This document shows positions 38,396-45,601 of a DNA stretch of 64,000 bases, piece after piece (the stretch's first letter is position 1; every line of letters begins with the position of its first letter). A model generated the notes under the pieces. It searched no databases, was not told the DNA's origin, and saw only the letters and a list, made by a program, of their open reading frames with translations. The DNA is from Rathayibacter sp. VKM Ac-2759 (lineage in GTDB: Bacteria > Actinomycetota > Actinomycetes > Actinomycetales > Microbacteriaceae). The position numbers were made by a program, and so were the translations under genes. The stretch covers positions 2,046,001 through 2,110,000 of the forward strand of contig NZ_CP047176.1 of the NCBI RefSeq assembly GCF_009834225.1. The letters are read 5' to 3'.

Positions 38396-38473
38396 CACCT
38401 CAAGACTAGGTGCCTGGCACACACTCAAGACGCCGATGCTCGGAAACACGCCGATGTTGCCTCGATATTCGAG
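38396..38473. promoter_or_regulatory. Repeat-rich upstream region of the 36-residue membrane peptide gene
   Basis: It contains an inverted repeat CACCT-N7-AGGTG (38396-38412), two copies of CTTGAG on the minus strand about 25 bp apart, a repeated CGCCGATG on the plus strand, and a palindrome CTCGATATTCGAG (38461-38473). Local GC is clearly lower than in flanking genes. These could be protein-binding sites. No clear -10/-35 pair was found. Confidence 0.4.
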
Positions 38474-38539
38474 ATGTGTTAGGTGACTTTGCGCCGTGGA
38501 TCGGACGCGGCACCAGCGTCCGGCGGTCTCCGGATGGGG

Positions 38540-38612
38540 TGCCCCCGGCAGGAATCGAACCTGCGGCCAAGAGATTAGAAGGCTCCTGCTCTATCCGCTG
38601 AGCTACGGGGGC
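38540..38612 (-). tRNA. tRNA-Arg (anticodon TCT), CCA not encoded
   Basis: Acceptor GCCCCCG pairs with CGGGGGC, the anticodon loop is CTTCTAA, and the T-arm is GCAGGTTCGATTCCTGC. The anticodon stem has weak pairing next to the loop. TATCCT at 38624-38629 is a likely -10. Confidence 0.95.
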
Positions 38613-38687
38613 GTCGGAGAACGAGGATACCGGGCGGGCCGCAGAGGAGAGGATCCCGACGCGGCGGGCCTCCGATCCGGAGTGGCG

Positions 38688-38906
38688 TCAGGCGCCTCGG
38701 ACGAGCCCGAGAACGCCGACGACCAGCGAGACCGCGGCCAGCAGGAGCGAGATCCCGATGAGGACCGTGTGCACCCGGAGGAACGTCGTCGCGTTCCCGT
38801 TAGCGTCGCGGGCGCGAGGGTCCTTGCGGACCCGGCGGAGGAACGGCGGCCAGACCACCGCGTTCCACACGGCGTTGGCGATCAGGATCCAGCAGACGAG
38901 CGTCAT
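38688..38906 (-). CDS. SCO4848-family small membrane protein
   Basis: A 72-residue protein with two membrane helices (about residues 2-18 and 48-68) joined by a basic loop containing [13 protein letters not shown] and FLRVHTVLI, which matches the actinobacterial SCO4848 family. Function is unknown. ATG 38906 is preceded directly by GTG, and TACAAT (38918-38923) lies eight bases before that GTG, so the mRNA is probably leaderless. Confidence 0.82.
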   Translation of the reverse strand: MTLVCWILIANAVWNAVVWPPFLRRVRKDPRARDANGNATTFLRVHTVLIGISLLLAAVSLVVGVLGLVRGA

Positions 38907-38988
38907 CACGAGGTCCGATTGTAGGAGGCGGCGCCGCACGATCGCCGCCCCCGGGGGGCCTGTCGGCGGTCGCCGATACACTTCTGAC

Positions 38989-39609
38989 ATGAGTAGCGCC
39001 CCCGATCGTCTTGTCTGGATCGACTGCGAGATGACGGGGCTCGACCTCGGCGTCGACGAGCTCGTCGAGATCGCCGTCGTCGTCACCGACTTCGACCTCG
39101 AGCCCCTCGACGAGGGCCTGTCGATCGTGATCAAGCCCAGCGACTCCGCGCTGGCGAACATGGGCGACTTCGTGCGCACCATGCACGAGACGTCCGGGCT
39201 CCTCGAGGAGATCCCCTCCGGTGTCGGAGTGGCCGAGGCCGAGTACGAGGTGCTCGAGTACGTGCTGAAGCACGTCCCCTCCGAGCAGCACGCGCCGCTC
39301 GCCGGCAACTCCATCGGCACAGACCGCGCCTTCCTGGTCAAGTACATGCCCAAGCTCGACTCCCACCTCCACTACCGCAACGTCGACGTCTCGACCGTCA
39401 AGGAGCTCGCCCGCCGCTGGTTCCCGCGCGTCTACTTCAACGCTCCGGCCAAGCACGGCGGCCACCGCGCCCTCGCCGACATCCTCGAGAGCATCCGCGA
39501 GCTGCGCTACTACCGCAGGGCCGCGTTCATCGCGGAGCCCGGCCCGACCACCGCCGAGGTGCAGGCCGTCTCGGCCGCCGTCGTGGACGAGTTCGCGTCA
39601 CGGATGTAG
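38989..39609 (+). CDS. orn: Oligoribonuclease
   Basis: A DEDDh 3'-5' exonuclease that degrades 2-5-mer RNAs and the dinucleotide products of cyclic di-GMP breakdown. The 206-residue protein shows D12 and E14 ([10 protein letters not shown]), an Asp in GTDRAFL (about 106) and the HRALAD block (about 155). ATG 38989 is six bases after TACACT (38977-38982), a clean leaderless arrangement. The gene is followed closely by tRNA-His. Confidence 0.96.
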   Translation: MSSAPDRLVWIDCEMTGLDLGVDELVEIAVVVTDFDLEPLDEGLSIVIKPSDSALANMGDFVRTMHETSGLLEEIPSGVGVAEAEYEVLEYVLKHVPSEQHAPLAGNSIGTDRAFLVKYMPKLDSHLHYRNVDVSTVKELARRWFPRVYFNAPAKHGGHRALADILESIRELRYYRRAAFIAEPGPTTAEVQAVSAAVVDEFASRM

Positions 39610-39659
39610 TACTCTCGTACAGTTGCTTCGCGGGGGTCACCCCGCGGATCACGATCCTG

Positions 39660-39735
39660 GTGGGTATAGCTCAGTTGGCAGAGCGCCTGGTTGTGGTCTA
39701 GGAGGTCGCGGGTTCGAGCCCCGTTACTCACCCCA
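39660..39735 (+). tRNA. tRNA-His (anticodon GTG), CCA encoded
   Basis: Acceptor GTGGGTA pairs with TACTCAC, the discriminator is C and CCA is encoded (39733-39735). The G at 39659 can serve as the extra G-1. The anticodon loop is TTGTGGT. Confidence 0.97.
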
Positions 39736-39802
39736 GTCGCCAGGATGCACCGGACGGTGCACACGGAGCACGGGCACCTCGGCGAGAGCCGGGGACCTGT
39801 GC

Positions 39803-39836
39803 GAAGGGCCCGGAGTCGCAGGACTCCCGGCCCTTC
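39803..39836. terminator. Terminator hairpin after tRNA-His
   Basis: GAAGGGCC and GGCCCTTC flank a GGAGTC/GACTCC inner stem. Confidence 0.8.
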
Positions 39837-39865
39837 GTGCTATCGGCAAGGAGAGAGGTGCGAGC

Positions 39866-40216
39866 GTGCTCCAGCTGGACGAAGCCGCCTTCGAGGCACT
39901 CGTCGTCGCCGAGCTCGACGCCCTGCCCGACGACATGGTCGACGGGCTCGACAACGTCGTCTTCGTCGTCGAGGACCGTCCCGAGGACGGCTCCCTCGAC
40001 CTCCTCGGCCTCTACGACGGCGTCGCCCTCACCGAGCGCGAGCGCTACGGCTTCGGCGAGATGCCCGACCGGATCATCCTGTTCCGCGAGCCGCACCTCG
40101 CGGCGTGCGACGACCTCGACGAGCTGCGCGACGAGATCCACGTCACCCTCGTCCACGAGATCGCCCACTTCTACGGCATCGACGACGACCGGCTCCACGA
40201 GCTCGGCTGGGCCTGA
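39866..40216 (+). CDS. Zincin-like metallopeptidase family protein
   Basis: A 116-residue acidic protein with HEIAHFYGID near residue 97, the HExxH zinc motif of the possible metallopeptidase family (MMP/zincin-like). Other family landmarks are LDNVVFVVEDRP and PDRIILFREP. Activity is unproven for the family. GTG 39866 follows GAGAGG. The 3' end overlaps the convergent kinase gene by 46 bp. Confidence 0.85.
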   Translation: MLQLDEAAFEALVVAELDALPDDMVDGLDNVVFVVEDRPEDGSLDLLGLYDGVALTERERYGFGEMPDRIILFREPHLAACDDLDELRDEIHVTLVHEIAHFYGIDDDRLHELGWA

Positions 40217-40782
40217 CTCGTCGCAGCGGAACCCGTGTCGACCACCAGATCCGCGCCCTCTCTCGGCTCCTCGCGGGCGCAGTAGCGTCGGAACTGCTCG
40301 TCCCAGTCGTCCCAGTGCGGCTCGAACAGGGCACCGTCGCGGGCGAGTGCGCGAGCGCGGCGCTCCTGCTCCCCCGCCTCGACCCACACGGTGAGATCGG
40401 CGTGGGCACGGTTCGCCCGGCCCGCCGCGCCGCAGCCCTCGAGCAGGAGGAGCGGAGCCGTCACCCGGCGTGATCCGGCGGTCGTCCCCGCCGCCCAGTT
40501 CCAGGGCCGCCAGTGCGCCGTCAGACCGAGCGCGTGCGGGCGGACGAGCTCACGGTGACTGGAGTCGACGGCGCGATCGAGTCCCGACCAGCCCGGGTAG
40601 AGGTCGTCCATGCGCACCAGCGCCGCCTTCGGTGCCCGCGTGGTCGATCGGATCGCGCGGAGGAGGTCGCCGGCGAAGGTCGACTTGCCCGACCCGCTCG
40701 GCCCGTCGATCAGGAGCGTCCGCACCCGGTCGTCGACGACCCGGCGCGCGAGAGCCCTGATGACTCCGGCCCGCTCAGACAT
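40171..40782 (-). CDS. Uridine-kinase-like P-loop kinase
   Basis: A 203-residue P-loop protein with Walker A GPSGSGKST at about residues 27-35 and a substrate-side Asp pair in VRMDDLYPGW. The fold resembles uridine kinase and phosphoribulokinase. ATG 40782 lies inside the last codons of the YkoC-type gene (8-bp overlap), so it is translated with the thiamine transporter operon, which suggests a role in thiamine precursor salvage (inference). The last 20 residues are Ser-rich and overlap the opposite-strand metallopeptidase gene. The true substrate is unknown. Confidence 0.8.
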   Translation of the reverse strand: MSERAGVIRALARRVVDDRVRTLLIDGPSGSGKSTFAGDLLRAIRSTTRAPKAALVRMDDLYPGWSGLDRAVDSSHRELVRPHALGLTAHWRPWNWAAGTTAGSRRVTAPLLLLEGCGAAGRANRAHADLTVWVEAGEQERRARALARDGALFEPHWDDWDEQFRRYCAREEPREGADLVVDTGSAATSQAQPSSWSRSSSMP

Positions 40783-41572
40783 CGAGGAGGAAGCTCCAGG
40801 TCCCCGCGAGCACTGCGGCCACGACAGCGAGGGCCGCGATGACGACCCCGCCGAGGACGAGCAGCAGATCCCCGGGAGCGAGCCTGGACTCGCGAGCCCA
40901 GGTGCGGGGCGTGTCCGACCCGAAACCCTTCGCCTCCATCGCGGTGGCGAGCCTGCTCCCCCGCCGGATCGCGAGGACGAGCAGCGAGAAGGCGCGCGAG
41001 ACGAGGCTCCGCACCGCGTGCACCGGGCCCCGGCCGTCGGCCAGACCCCGCGCGCGCCGCGCCATCGCGAGAGTGCGCCAGTCCTCGACCAGCAGGCCGA
41101 CCAGCCGCATGCCCGCCAGGCCGCCCAGCACGAAGCGGGAGGGCAGACGGAGGATCTGGGCGAGTCCGTCTGCCAGGTCGGTCGGATCGGTGGTCGCGAT
41201 CAGGACCACGCTCGGCAGGCCGATGGCGAGCACTCTCAGCGCGATCGCCGCACCCAGCGCGAGAGACCCCTCCGTGACGCTGATGAAGAGGAACTGGGCG
41301 AGGACGCTCCCCTCGTCCCGCCCGTAGAGGACCGTGGTGACGCCGGCGAGGGGCGCGGCGATCCAGAGCGGCGAGGTCCGGCGGAGGAGCTCGCCGGGGC
41401 GGAGGCCTGCGAACGGCAGCACCAGCAGCTCGAGGACGAGGGCGGTCGCGGCAGACACCGTGTCGACGGTGAGAACGAGGACGAGGGCGATCACCAGGCT
41501 CGCCAGGAGCTTCGCGACCGGATTGGCGCGGGCGATCGGCCCGCGGGCGGGAACCGCGTCGAGGAGCGTCAC
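40775..41572 (-). CDS. ykoC: ECF transporter T component (YkoC type)
   Basis: A membrane scaffold of the energy-coupling-factor transporter, 265 residues with about five hydrophobic segments. The two coupling motifs that contact the ATPases appear as MARRARGL (about residue 172) and MEAKGF (about 213), matching the A-R-G signatures of EcfT. It starts four bases before the end of the ATPase gene, so translation is coupled. Confidence 0.92.
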   Translation of the reverse strand: MTLLDAVPARGPIARANPVAKLLASLVIALVLVLTVDTVSAATALVLELLVLPFAGLRPGELLRRTSPLWIAAPLAGVTTVLYGRDEGSVLAQFLFISVTEGSLALGAAIALRVLAIGLPSVVLIATTDPTDLADGLAQILRLPSRFVLGGLAGMRLVGLLVEDWRTLAMARRARGLADGRGPVHAVRSLVSRAFSLLVLAIRRGSRLATAMEAKGFGSDTPRTWARESRLAPGDLLLVLGGVVIAALAVVAAVLAGTWSFLLDV

Positions 41573-43023
41573 CGCTCGGCCCCGGCCGGCTCGCCGATCA
41601 GGACGGTCTCGTCGGCCAGAGCCGCGACGAGGTGCTCGTCGTGGGTGACCGCGAGCACGGCTCGGCCGTCGTCGCGCAGCTCGGCCAGCAGATCGACCAC
41701 GACCTGCCAGGTGAGGCGGTCCTGGCCGAAGGTCGGCTCGTCGAGCACGACGACGGACGGGCGACGGACCAGCGCCGACGCCACGGCGAGCCGGCGCTTC
41801 TCACCGCCCGAGAGGGTGAAGGGATTCGCGTCGGCCAGCGCCGCGAGACCCAGCCGCTCGAGCAGCTCCTCCGCGCGTCGCCGCTCGTCGTCGTCGCGCG
41901 CGCCGAGCGAGAGCTCCTGGCGCACGCGGGCGGTGAGGAACTGGTGCTCCGGCTCCTGGAAGACCATCGCCACCCGGTCGGCGAGCTGGGCCGAGCTCCA
42001 GCGGTGCGGATGCGGCGAGGCCCCGCGACTGACCGCCGCCGCCGCGACGACCTCGCCCGCCACGGGCGGCAGCAGGCCGGCGAGGGTGAGCGCGAGCGTG
42101 GACTTCCCCGCGCCGTTGGGCCCGAGCACCGCGGCCACCCGGCCGGCGGCGATCTCGAGGTCGAGCCCGGACACGACGGGCACCGGGCGGCGCCGGCCGA
42201 GGACGGGCCTCCCGACGGCGAGATCGCGCGTGCTCAGAGCTGTCGATGCGGGTCCGCCGCCCGCGGTGACACGCACGGGGACCTCACCCGGCACCCACAC
42301 CCCGGCCGCGACGAGGACCTCGTGCGCCTCGACGAGGACCGTCCACGGGTCGCCGTCCGCGATGACCGCGCCGTCGGATCCGAGCAGGACGATGCGATCG
42401 ACGAGGTCGACCCAGACGTCGACCCGGTGCTCGACGACCACGAGCGTGGCGCCCGACCGCGCCGTGCTGCGCTCGACGGCGGCGCGCACCTCGCGCACCC
42501 CCGCCGGGTCGAGGTTGGCCGTCGGCTCGTCGAGGAGGAGGAGCCGCGGCTGCATGGCGAGCACTCCTGCGAGCGCGAGGCGCTGCTTCTGCCCGCCCGA
42601 GAGCGCCGAGGTGGAGTGATCGAGCGCGACCTCCAGGCCCACGTCCTCGAGCGCGAGGCGCACGCGCTCCGCGATCCTCTCGCGCTGGACTCCGAGGTTC
42701 TCGCAGGCGAACCCGACGTCGTCGCCGACCCGGGCGAGGACCGCCTGAGTGTCGGGATCCTGCAGCACGAGCCCCGCGCTCCCGCGGCTCTCGAGCGGAG
42801 ACCGGCCGTCGATGCTCAGCTCGCCGGCGGAGGCGCCGTCCTCCTCTCCGCCGAGGACCCCGGCGAGCGCGTGCAGGAGCGTGCTCTTCCCGGCACCGGA
42901 GGGACCGAGCAGCAGGACGCGCTCGCCCGGCTCGACCGAGAGGTCGAGGCCGGTCACCGCGGTGCGGGAGCGGCCGGCGTGACGCCAGCTCCACCCGCGC
43001 GCCCGGACCGAGGCACCCGTCAT
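41569..43023 (-). CDS. ykoD: ECF transporter ATPase, two ABC domains fused (YkoD type)
   Basis: The energising subunit of the thiamine/HMP ECF transporter. Its 484 residues hold two ABC domains: the first with GPSGAGKST (about 40-48) and LSGGQKQR, the second with GPNGAGKST (about 290) and LSGGEKRR. A fused dimer is the hallmark of YkoD. ATG 43023 overlaps the upstream S-component stop as ATGA. The substrate is inferred from the TPP riboswitch in front of the operon. Confidence 0.94.
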   Translation of the reverse strand: MTGASVRARGWSWRHAGRSRTAVTGLDLSVEPGERVLLLGPSGAGKSTLLHALAGVLGGEEDGASAGELSIDGRSPLESRGSAGLVLQDPDTQAVLARVGDDVGFACENLGVQRERIAERVRLALEDVGLEVALDHSTSALSGGQKQRLALAGVLAMQPRLLLLDEPTANLDPAGVREVRAAVERSTARSGATLVVVEHRVDVWVDLVDRIVLLGSDGAVIADGDPWTVLVEAHEVLVAAGVWVPGEVPVRVTAGGGPASTALSTRDLAVGRPVLGRRRPVPVVSGLDLEIAAGRVAAVLGPNGAGKSTLALTLAGLLPPVAGEVVAAAAVSRGASPHPHRWSSAQLADRVAMVFQEPEHQFLTARVRQELSLGARDDDERRRAEELLERLGLAALADANPFTLSGGEKRRLAVASALVRRPSVVVLDEPTFGQDRLTWQVVVDLLAELRDDGRAVLAVTHDEHLVAALADETVLIGEPAGAER

Positions 43024-43679
43024 CGGCCGCTCGCGCCCACTCCCTCGACGACCCGGCCCTCTCTGCCCGACGCGAAGCGATCGAGCGCTCCGGAGGCGGC
43101 GAGCGAGCGGACCGCGAACCACGGCAGGAGACCCGCGAGCACGACTCCGGAGACGATCGACGAGACGACGTAGACGGTCGCGAAGAGCCCGTCGACCCCG
43201 GCGTAGTAGACGATCAGATCGTTGATCGCGAGCGCGAGACCGGAGGCGGCCCCCGCCAGCATCGCGACGAGCGGACGGCCGCTGCGGTAGAGGAAGAGCG
43301 CGAAGACGATCTCGGCTCCGAGCCCCTGGACCAGACCGGACAGCAGGACGAAGAAGCCCCACTGGGTGCCGATCAGCCCGGAGACCAGGGCGGCGAGCAG
43401 CTCGGTGAAGAGTGCGGCACCGGGCTTGCGGATGATCAGACCGCCGAGGACGCCGGCGAAGAGCCAGCCGCCGCCGAGGATCCCGCCGAGGCCGGGGAGG
43501 AAGTCGAAGGCGATGCCGAGGACGTTCGTCGCGAGGCCCCAGGCCCAGAAGACGATGCCGCTGGCGACCGCGACGACGCTGGCGATGACGATGTCGACGA
43601 CCCGCCAACGGAGGACGCGGCCGGGACGGCCCGATGAGGAGGTGGAGAGCGCTGAGTTCTGCGCGGCTGAGTTCTGCAC
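43020..43679 (-). CDS. ykoE: ECF transporter S component (YkoE type, thiamine precursor uptake)
   Basis: The substrate-binding membrane subunit, 219 residues with five to six hydrophobic segments; the YkoE family binds hydroxymethylpyrimidine or thiamine. GTG 43679 follows AGGG by seven bases, and that ribosome site is enclosed in a hairpin below a TPP riboswitch. The first residues, MQNSAAQNSALS, come from a direct repeat of GCTGAGTTCTGC in the DNA. The C-terminus is charged and likely cytoplasmic. Confidence 0.93.
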   Translation of the reverse strand: MQNSAAQNSALSTSSSGRPGRVLRWRVVDIVIASVVAVASGIVFWAWGLATNVLGIAFDFLPGLGGILGGGWLFAGVLGGLIIRKPGAALFTELLAALVSGLIGTQWGFFVLLSGLVQGLGAEIVFALFLYRSGRPLVAMLAGAASGLALAINDLIVYYAGVDGLFATVYVVSSIVSGVVLAGLLPWFAVRSLAASGALDRFASGREGRVVEGVGASGR

Positions 43680-43682
43680 TGA

Positions 43683-43715
43683 CGTGCCCTTTCGTGGAAG
43701 CGAATGGAGGGCACG
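43683..43715 (-). promoter_or_regulatory. Ribosome-site-sequestering hairpin (TPP riboswitch expression platform)
   Basis: CGTGCCCT pairs with AGGGCACG. The 3' arm contains the AGGG ribosome site exactly seven bases before the GTG of ykoE. When TPP is bound this hairpin should form and block translation. Confidence 0.75.
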
Positions 43716-43737
43716 GGTAGGAAGAGGAGATCGAAAC

Positions 43738-43822
43738 GTTCCTTCGCTGGCATGACCCAGATCAGGTTCGACGGTCGAAGGCTGCGTGCCTTCCTCTCAG
43801 TCCGGTGCACCGGACTCCCGTG
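43738..43822 (-). promoter_or_regulatory. TPP (THI-box) riboswitch
   Basis: On the minus strand the conserved segments appear in order: GACTGAGAGG, then GAACCTGATCTGGGTCATG, then CCAGCGAAGGAA. They are the pyrimidine- and pyrophosphate-sensing parts of the TPP aptamer. The P1 5' side begins ACACGGGAGTCC. It controls the ykoE-ykoD-ykoC-kinase operon. Confidence 0.95.
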
Positions 43823-43832
43823 TTCGTCAGCA

Positions 43833-43838
43833 ATCATA
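43833..43838 (-). promoter_or_regulatory. -10 box of the thiamine operon (TATGAT)
   Basis: TATGAT ends about 10 bases before the riboswitch. It overlaps the start region of the divergent gene at 43845, so the two promoters interfere. Confidence 0.6.
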
Positions 43839-43844
43839 GACAGC

Positions 43845-44231
43845 ATGTCGTGGTCGGTGGTCGTCGTGCTCGCGGTGATCCTGCTGGTGTTCCTGCAGGT
43901 CCTGCTCTGGCAGCGCCGTCGGCGCATCCGGCGCGAGCTGCTCACCTACGGCACCCGCGTGACGGGGCGGGTGCTCGCGCACGACCCCGCCCGGGGGGAC
44001 CGGACGGCGGCGACGGAACTCGGGCGGCTGCTGGTCGCCTACCGCCTCGCGGACGGCGAGGAGCGCCGGGCGCTGAAGGTCCCGCAGCGCCGGGGAGACG
44101 CCTGGATGGCGGGTGAGCCGGTCGCGGTGATCTACGATCCGCGCCGACCGGACGACACCGAGCGCCTGATCGTCGGATTCGGACGCACGCAGAAGAAGTG
44201 GTTCACGGCGCGGCAGCAGCGGAGGCGCTGA
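43845..44231 (+). CDS. Small membrane protein (DUF3592-like)
   Basis: A 128-residue protein with one N-terminal membrane helix (residues 4-20), a basic stop-transfer sequence WQRRRRIRRE, and a cytoplasmic or external beta domain with TYGTRVTGRVLAHDP and VAVIYDPRRPDDTERL, which resembles DUF3592. Function is unknown. The ATG is only 22 bp from the riboswitch start on the other strand, so its mRNA leader must be very short. It is convergent with the next gene, with a 12-bp gap. Confidence 0.72.
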   Translation: MSWSVVVVLAVILLVFLQVLLWQRRRRIRRELLTYGTRVTGRVLAHDPARGDRTAATELGRLLVAYRLADGEERRALKVPQRRGDAWMAGEPVAVIYDPRRPDDTERLIVGFGRTQKKWFTARQQRRR

Positions 44232-44243
44232 GCCGCCCGCCGC

Positions 44244-44573
44244 CTACTTCTTGAGGGCGCGGATGATGCGGGCGAGCGCCTTGCCGGTGACCCAGACGAA
44301 GGGGATGCCGACGGCGAGGACCGAGACGACGTTCGGCTGGAAGCGGAGGCCCAGGTCGTCCTTGATGTAGGCGCCGATCGGGATGACGGCTCCGCCGCCT
44401 CCTCCGCCGCCGCCCTCCTGGCCGTCCTCGGAGCCGCTGCCGCCGCCGAAGCCGAACCAGCGCAGGGCGACGGGCACGAGCGACACGCCGTCGACCGTCA
44501 CCGGCTCTCCGTAGATCGTCGCGGCACCCGCGGAGGTGACGGAGTCGGCCAGGGAGACGGCGATGTTGGGCAT
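44244..44573 (-). CDS. GerW/YtfJ-like protein
   Basis: A 109-residue protein resembling GerW (YtfJ): TIYGEPVTVDGVSLVPVALRWFGFGGG, then a Gly-rich loop with eight consecutive Gly (about residues 54-61), then AVIPIGAYIKDD. YtfJ is a spore germination factor in Bacillus, but homologs are widespread in non-sporulating actinobacteria, where the role is unknown. A hydrophobic stretch near residues 81-95 may be membrane-associated. The organism is not expected to sporulate. Confidence 0.78.
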   Translation of the reverse strand: MPNIAVSLADSVTSAGAATIYGEPVTVDGVSLVPVALRWFGFGGGSGSEDGQEGGGGGGGGAVIPIGAYIKDDLGLRFQPNVVSVLAVGIPFVWVTGKALARIIRALKK

Positions 44574-44674
44574 GCCCGAACGCTACTCCGCGGCTCTCGA
44601 GGGCGACAAGCGACGCTCCGACTCGCACAGGACTCCCCCACCCCCGGCCCTGCGTCAGCGGCCATACTCGTCGG

Positions 44675-45601
44675 ATGTCCCCGCGTCCCCGCCGCCGCCG
44701 ACCCGCTCGCGCGGGCGTCGTGATCGGAGCGAGTGCCGCTCTGGCGGCGTTCCTGGCGTTCCACCGGGCGCTCCCCGAGGCCGCCGGCTGGCTGTCCGTC
44801 GTCGAGACGGGGATCCCGTGGACCGGACTGCTCGTCCTGCTTCTCGTCTCGGGTGCGATCGCGCTGCGCTCGCGCGCGGCGGGTGCGGCGGTCACCGTGC
44901 TCGTCATGGTCTACGGCGTGCTGGTGCTCCCCGTCGCCCTGCCCGCGCCCGAGGTGCGCTCGGGGCGCTTCACCGTCGTCAGCCAGAACATCGCCGCGAG
45001 CGGTGCCGACGCGGCGGGGCTCGTCGCCGAACTGGCGGCGAGCGACCCCGATGCCATCGCCCTCCAGGAGCTCGACGGCGACGCCCGGTCGGTGGTCGAC
45101 GACGAGCTGGCCGAGCAGTACCCGTACTCGTACGTCGTCGGCACGGTCGGCGTCTGGAGTCGCACCGCGCTCTCGGACGGCGGTGCGCTCGATCTCGGCC
45201 TCGGCTGGGACCGCGCACTCGCGGTCGACATCGACACTCCGCTGGGCCCGACCCGCCTCTTCGTCGTGCACCTCGCCTCCTTCCGGCTCGGCGACCACGA
45301 GGAGCGCGACACCATGCTCGGCGGGCTCGCGTCGGCCCTCGCCGAGGACGCCTCCGATCGGACGGTCGTCGTCGGCGACTTCAACACCGCGACCGACGAC
45401 CACCTGCTCGCGCCGGTCCTGGCGCAGGCCGGCCTCGTCCGCAGCTCCGGCCCGGGCTTCCCCGCCACCTGGCCCTCGCTCCTGCCGGTGGTCTCGCTCG
45501 ATCACGCGCTGGCGGACGGGATCCCGGCGGCGACGCTGCGGGTGCTGCCCGGGAACGGCTCCGACCACCGGCCGATCAGTCTGACGATCGGTTCCGCGTA
45601 G
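44675..45601 (+). CDS. Membrane-anchored endonuclease/exonuclease/phosphatase family protein
   Basis: A 308-residue protein with three N-terminal membrane segments (about 15-30, 46-62 and 70-88) followed by an EEP domain. Catalytic landmarks are SQNIAA (Asn), ALQELDGD (Glu metal ligand), VVGDFNT (Asp/Asn) and GSDHRPI (terminal Asp-His). The substrate could be nucleic acid, phosphoinositide or another phosphodiester. CATACT (44663-44668) lies six bases before ATG, implying a leaderless mRNA. It overlaps the convergent dinB gene by 26 bp. Confidence 0.88.
   Translation: MSPRPRRRRPARAGVVIGASAALAAFLAFHRALPEAAGWLSVVETGIPWTGLLVLLLVSGAIALRSRAAGAAVTVLVMVYGVLVLPVALPAPEVRSGRFTVVSQNIAASGADAAGLVAELAASDPDAIALQELDGDARSVVDDELAEQYPYSYVVGTVGVWSRTALSDGGALDLGLGWDRALAVDIDTPLGPTRLFVVHLASFRLGDHEERDTMLGGLASALAEDASDRTVVVGDFNTATDDHLLAPVLAQAGLVRSSGPGFPATWPSLLPVVSLDHALADGIPAATLRVLPGNGSDHRPISLTIGSA

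Noticed and set aside
38396..38612. tRNA-Arg 3' end as an attachment site of an integrated element
   Set aside because: No integrase and no duplicated tRNA 3' segment were found. The low-GC stretch is better explained as the promoter of the small membrane gene.
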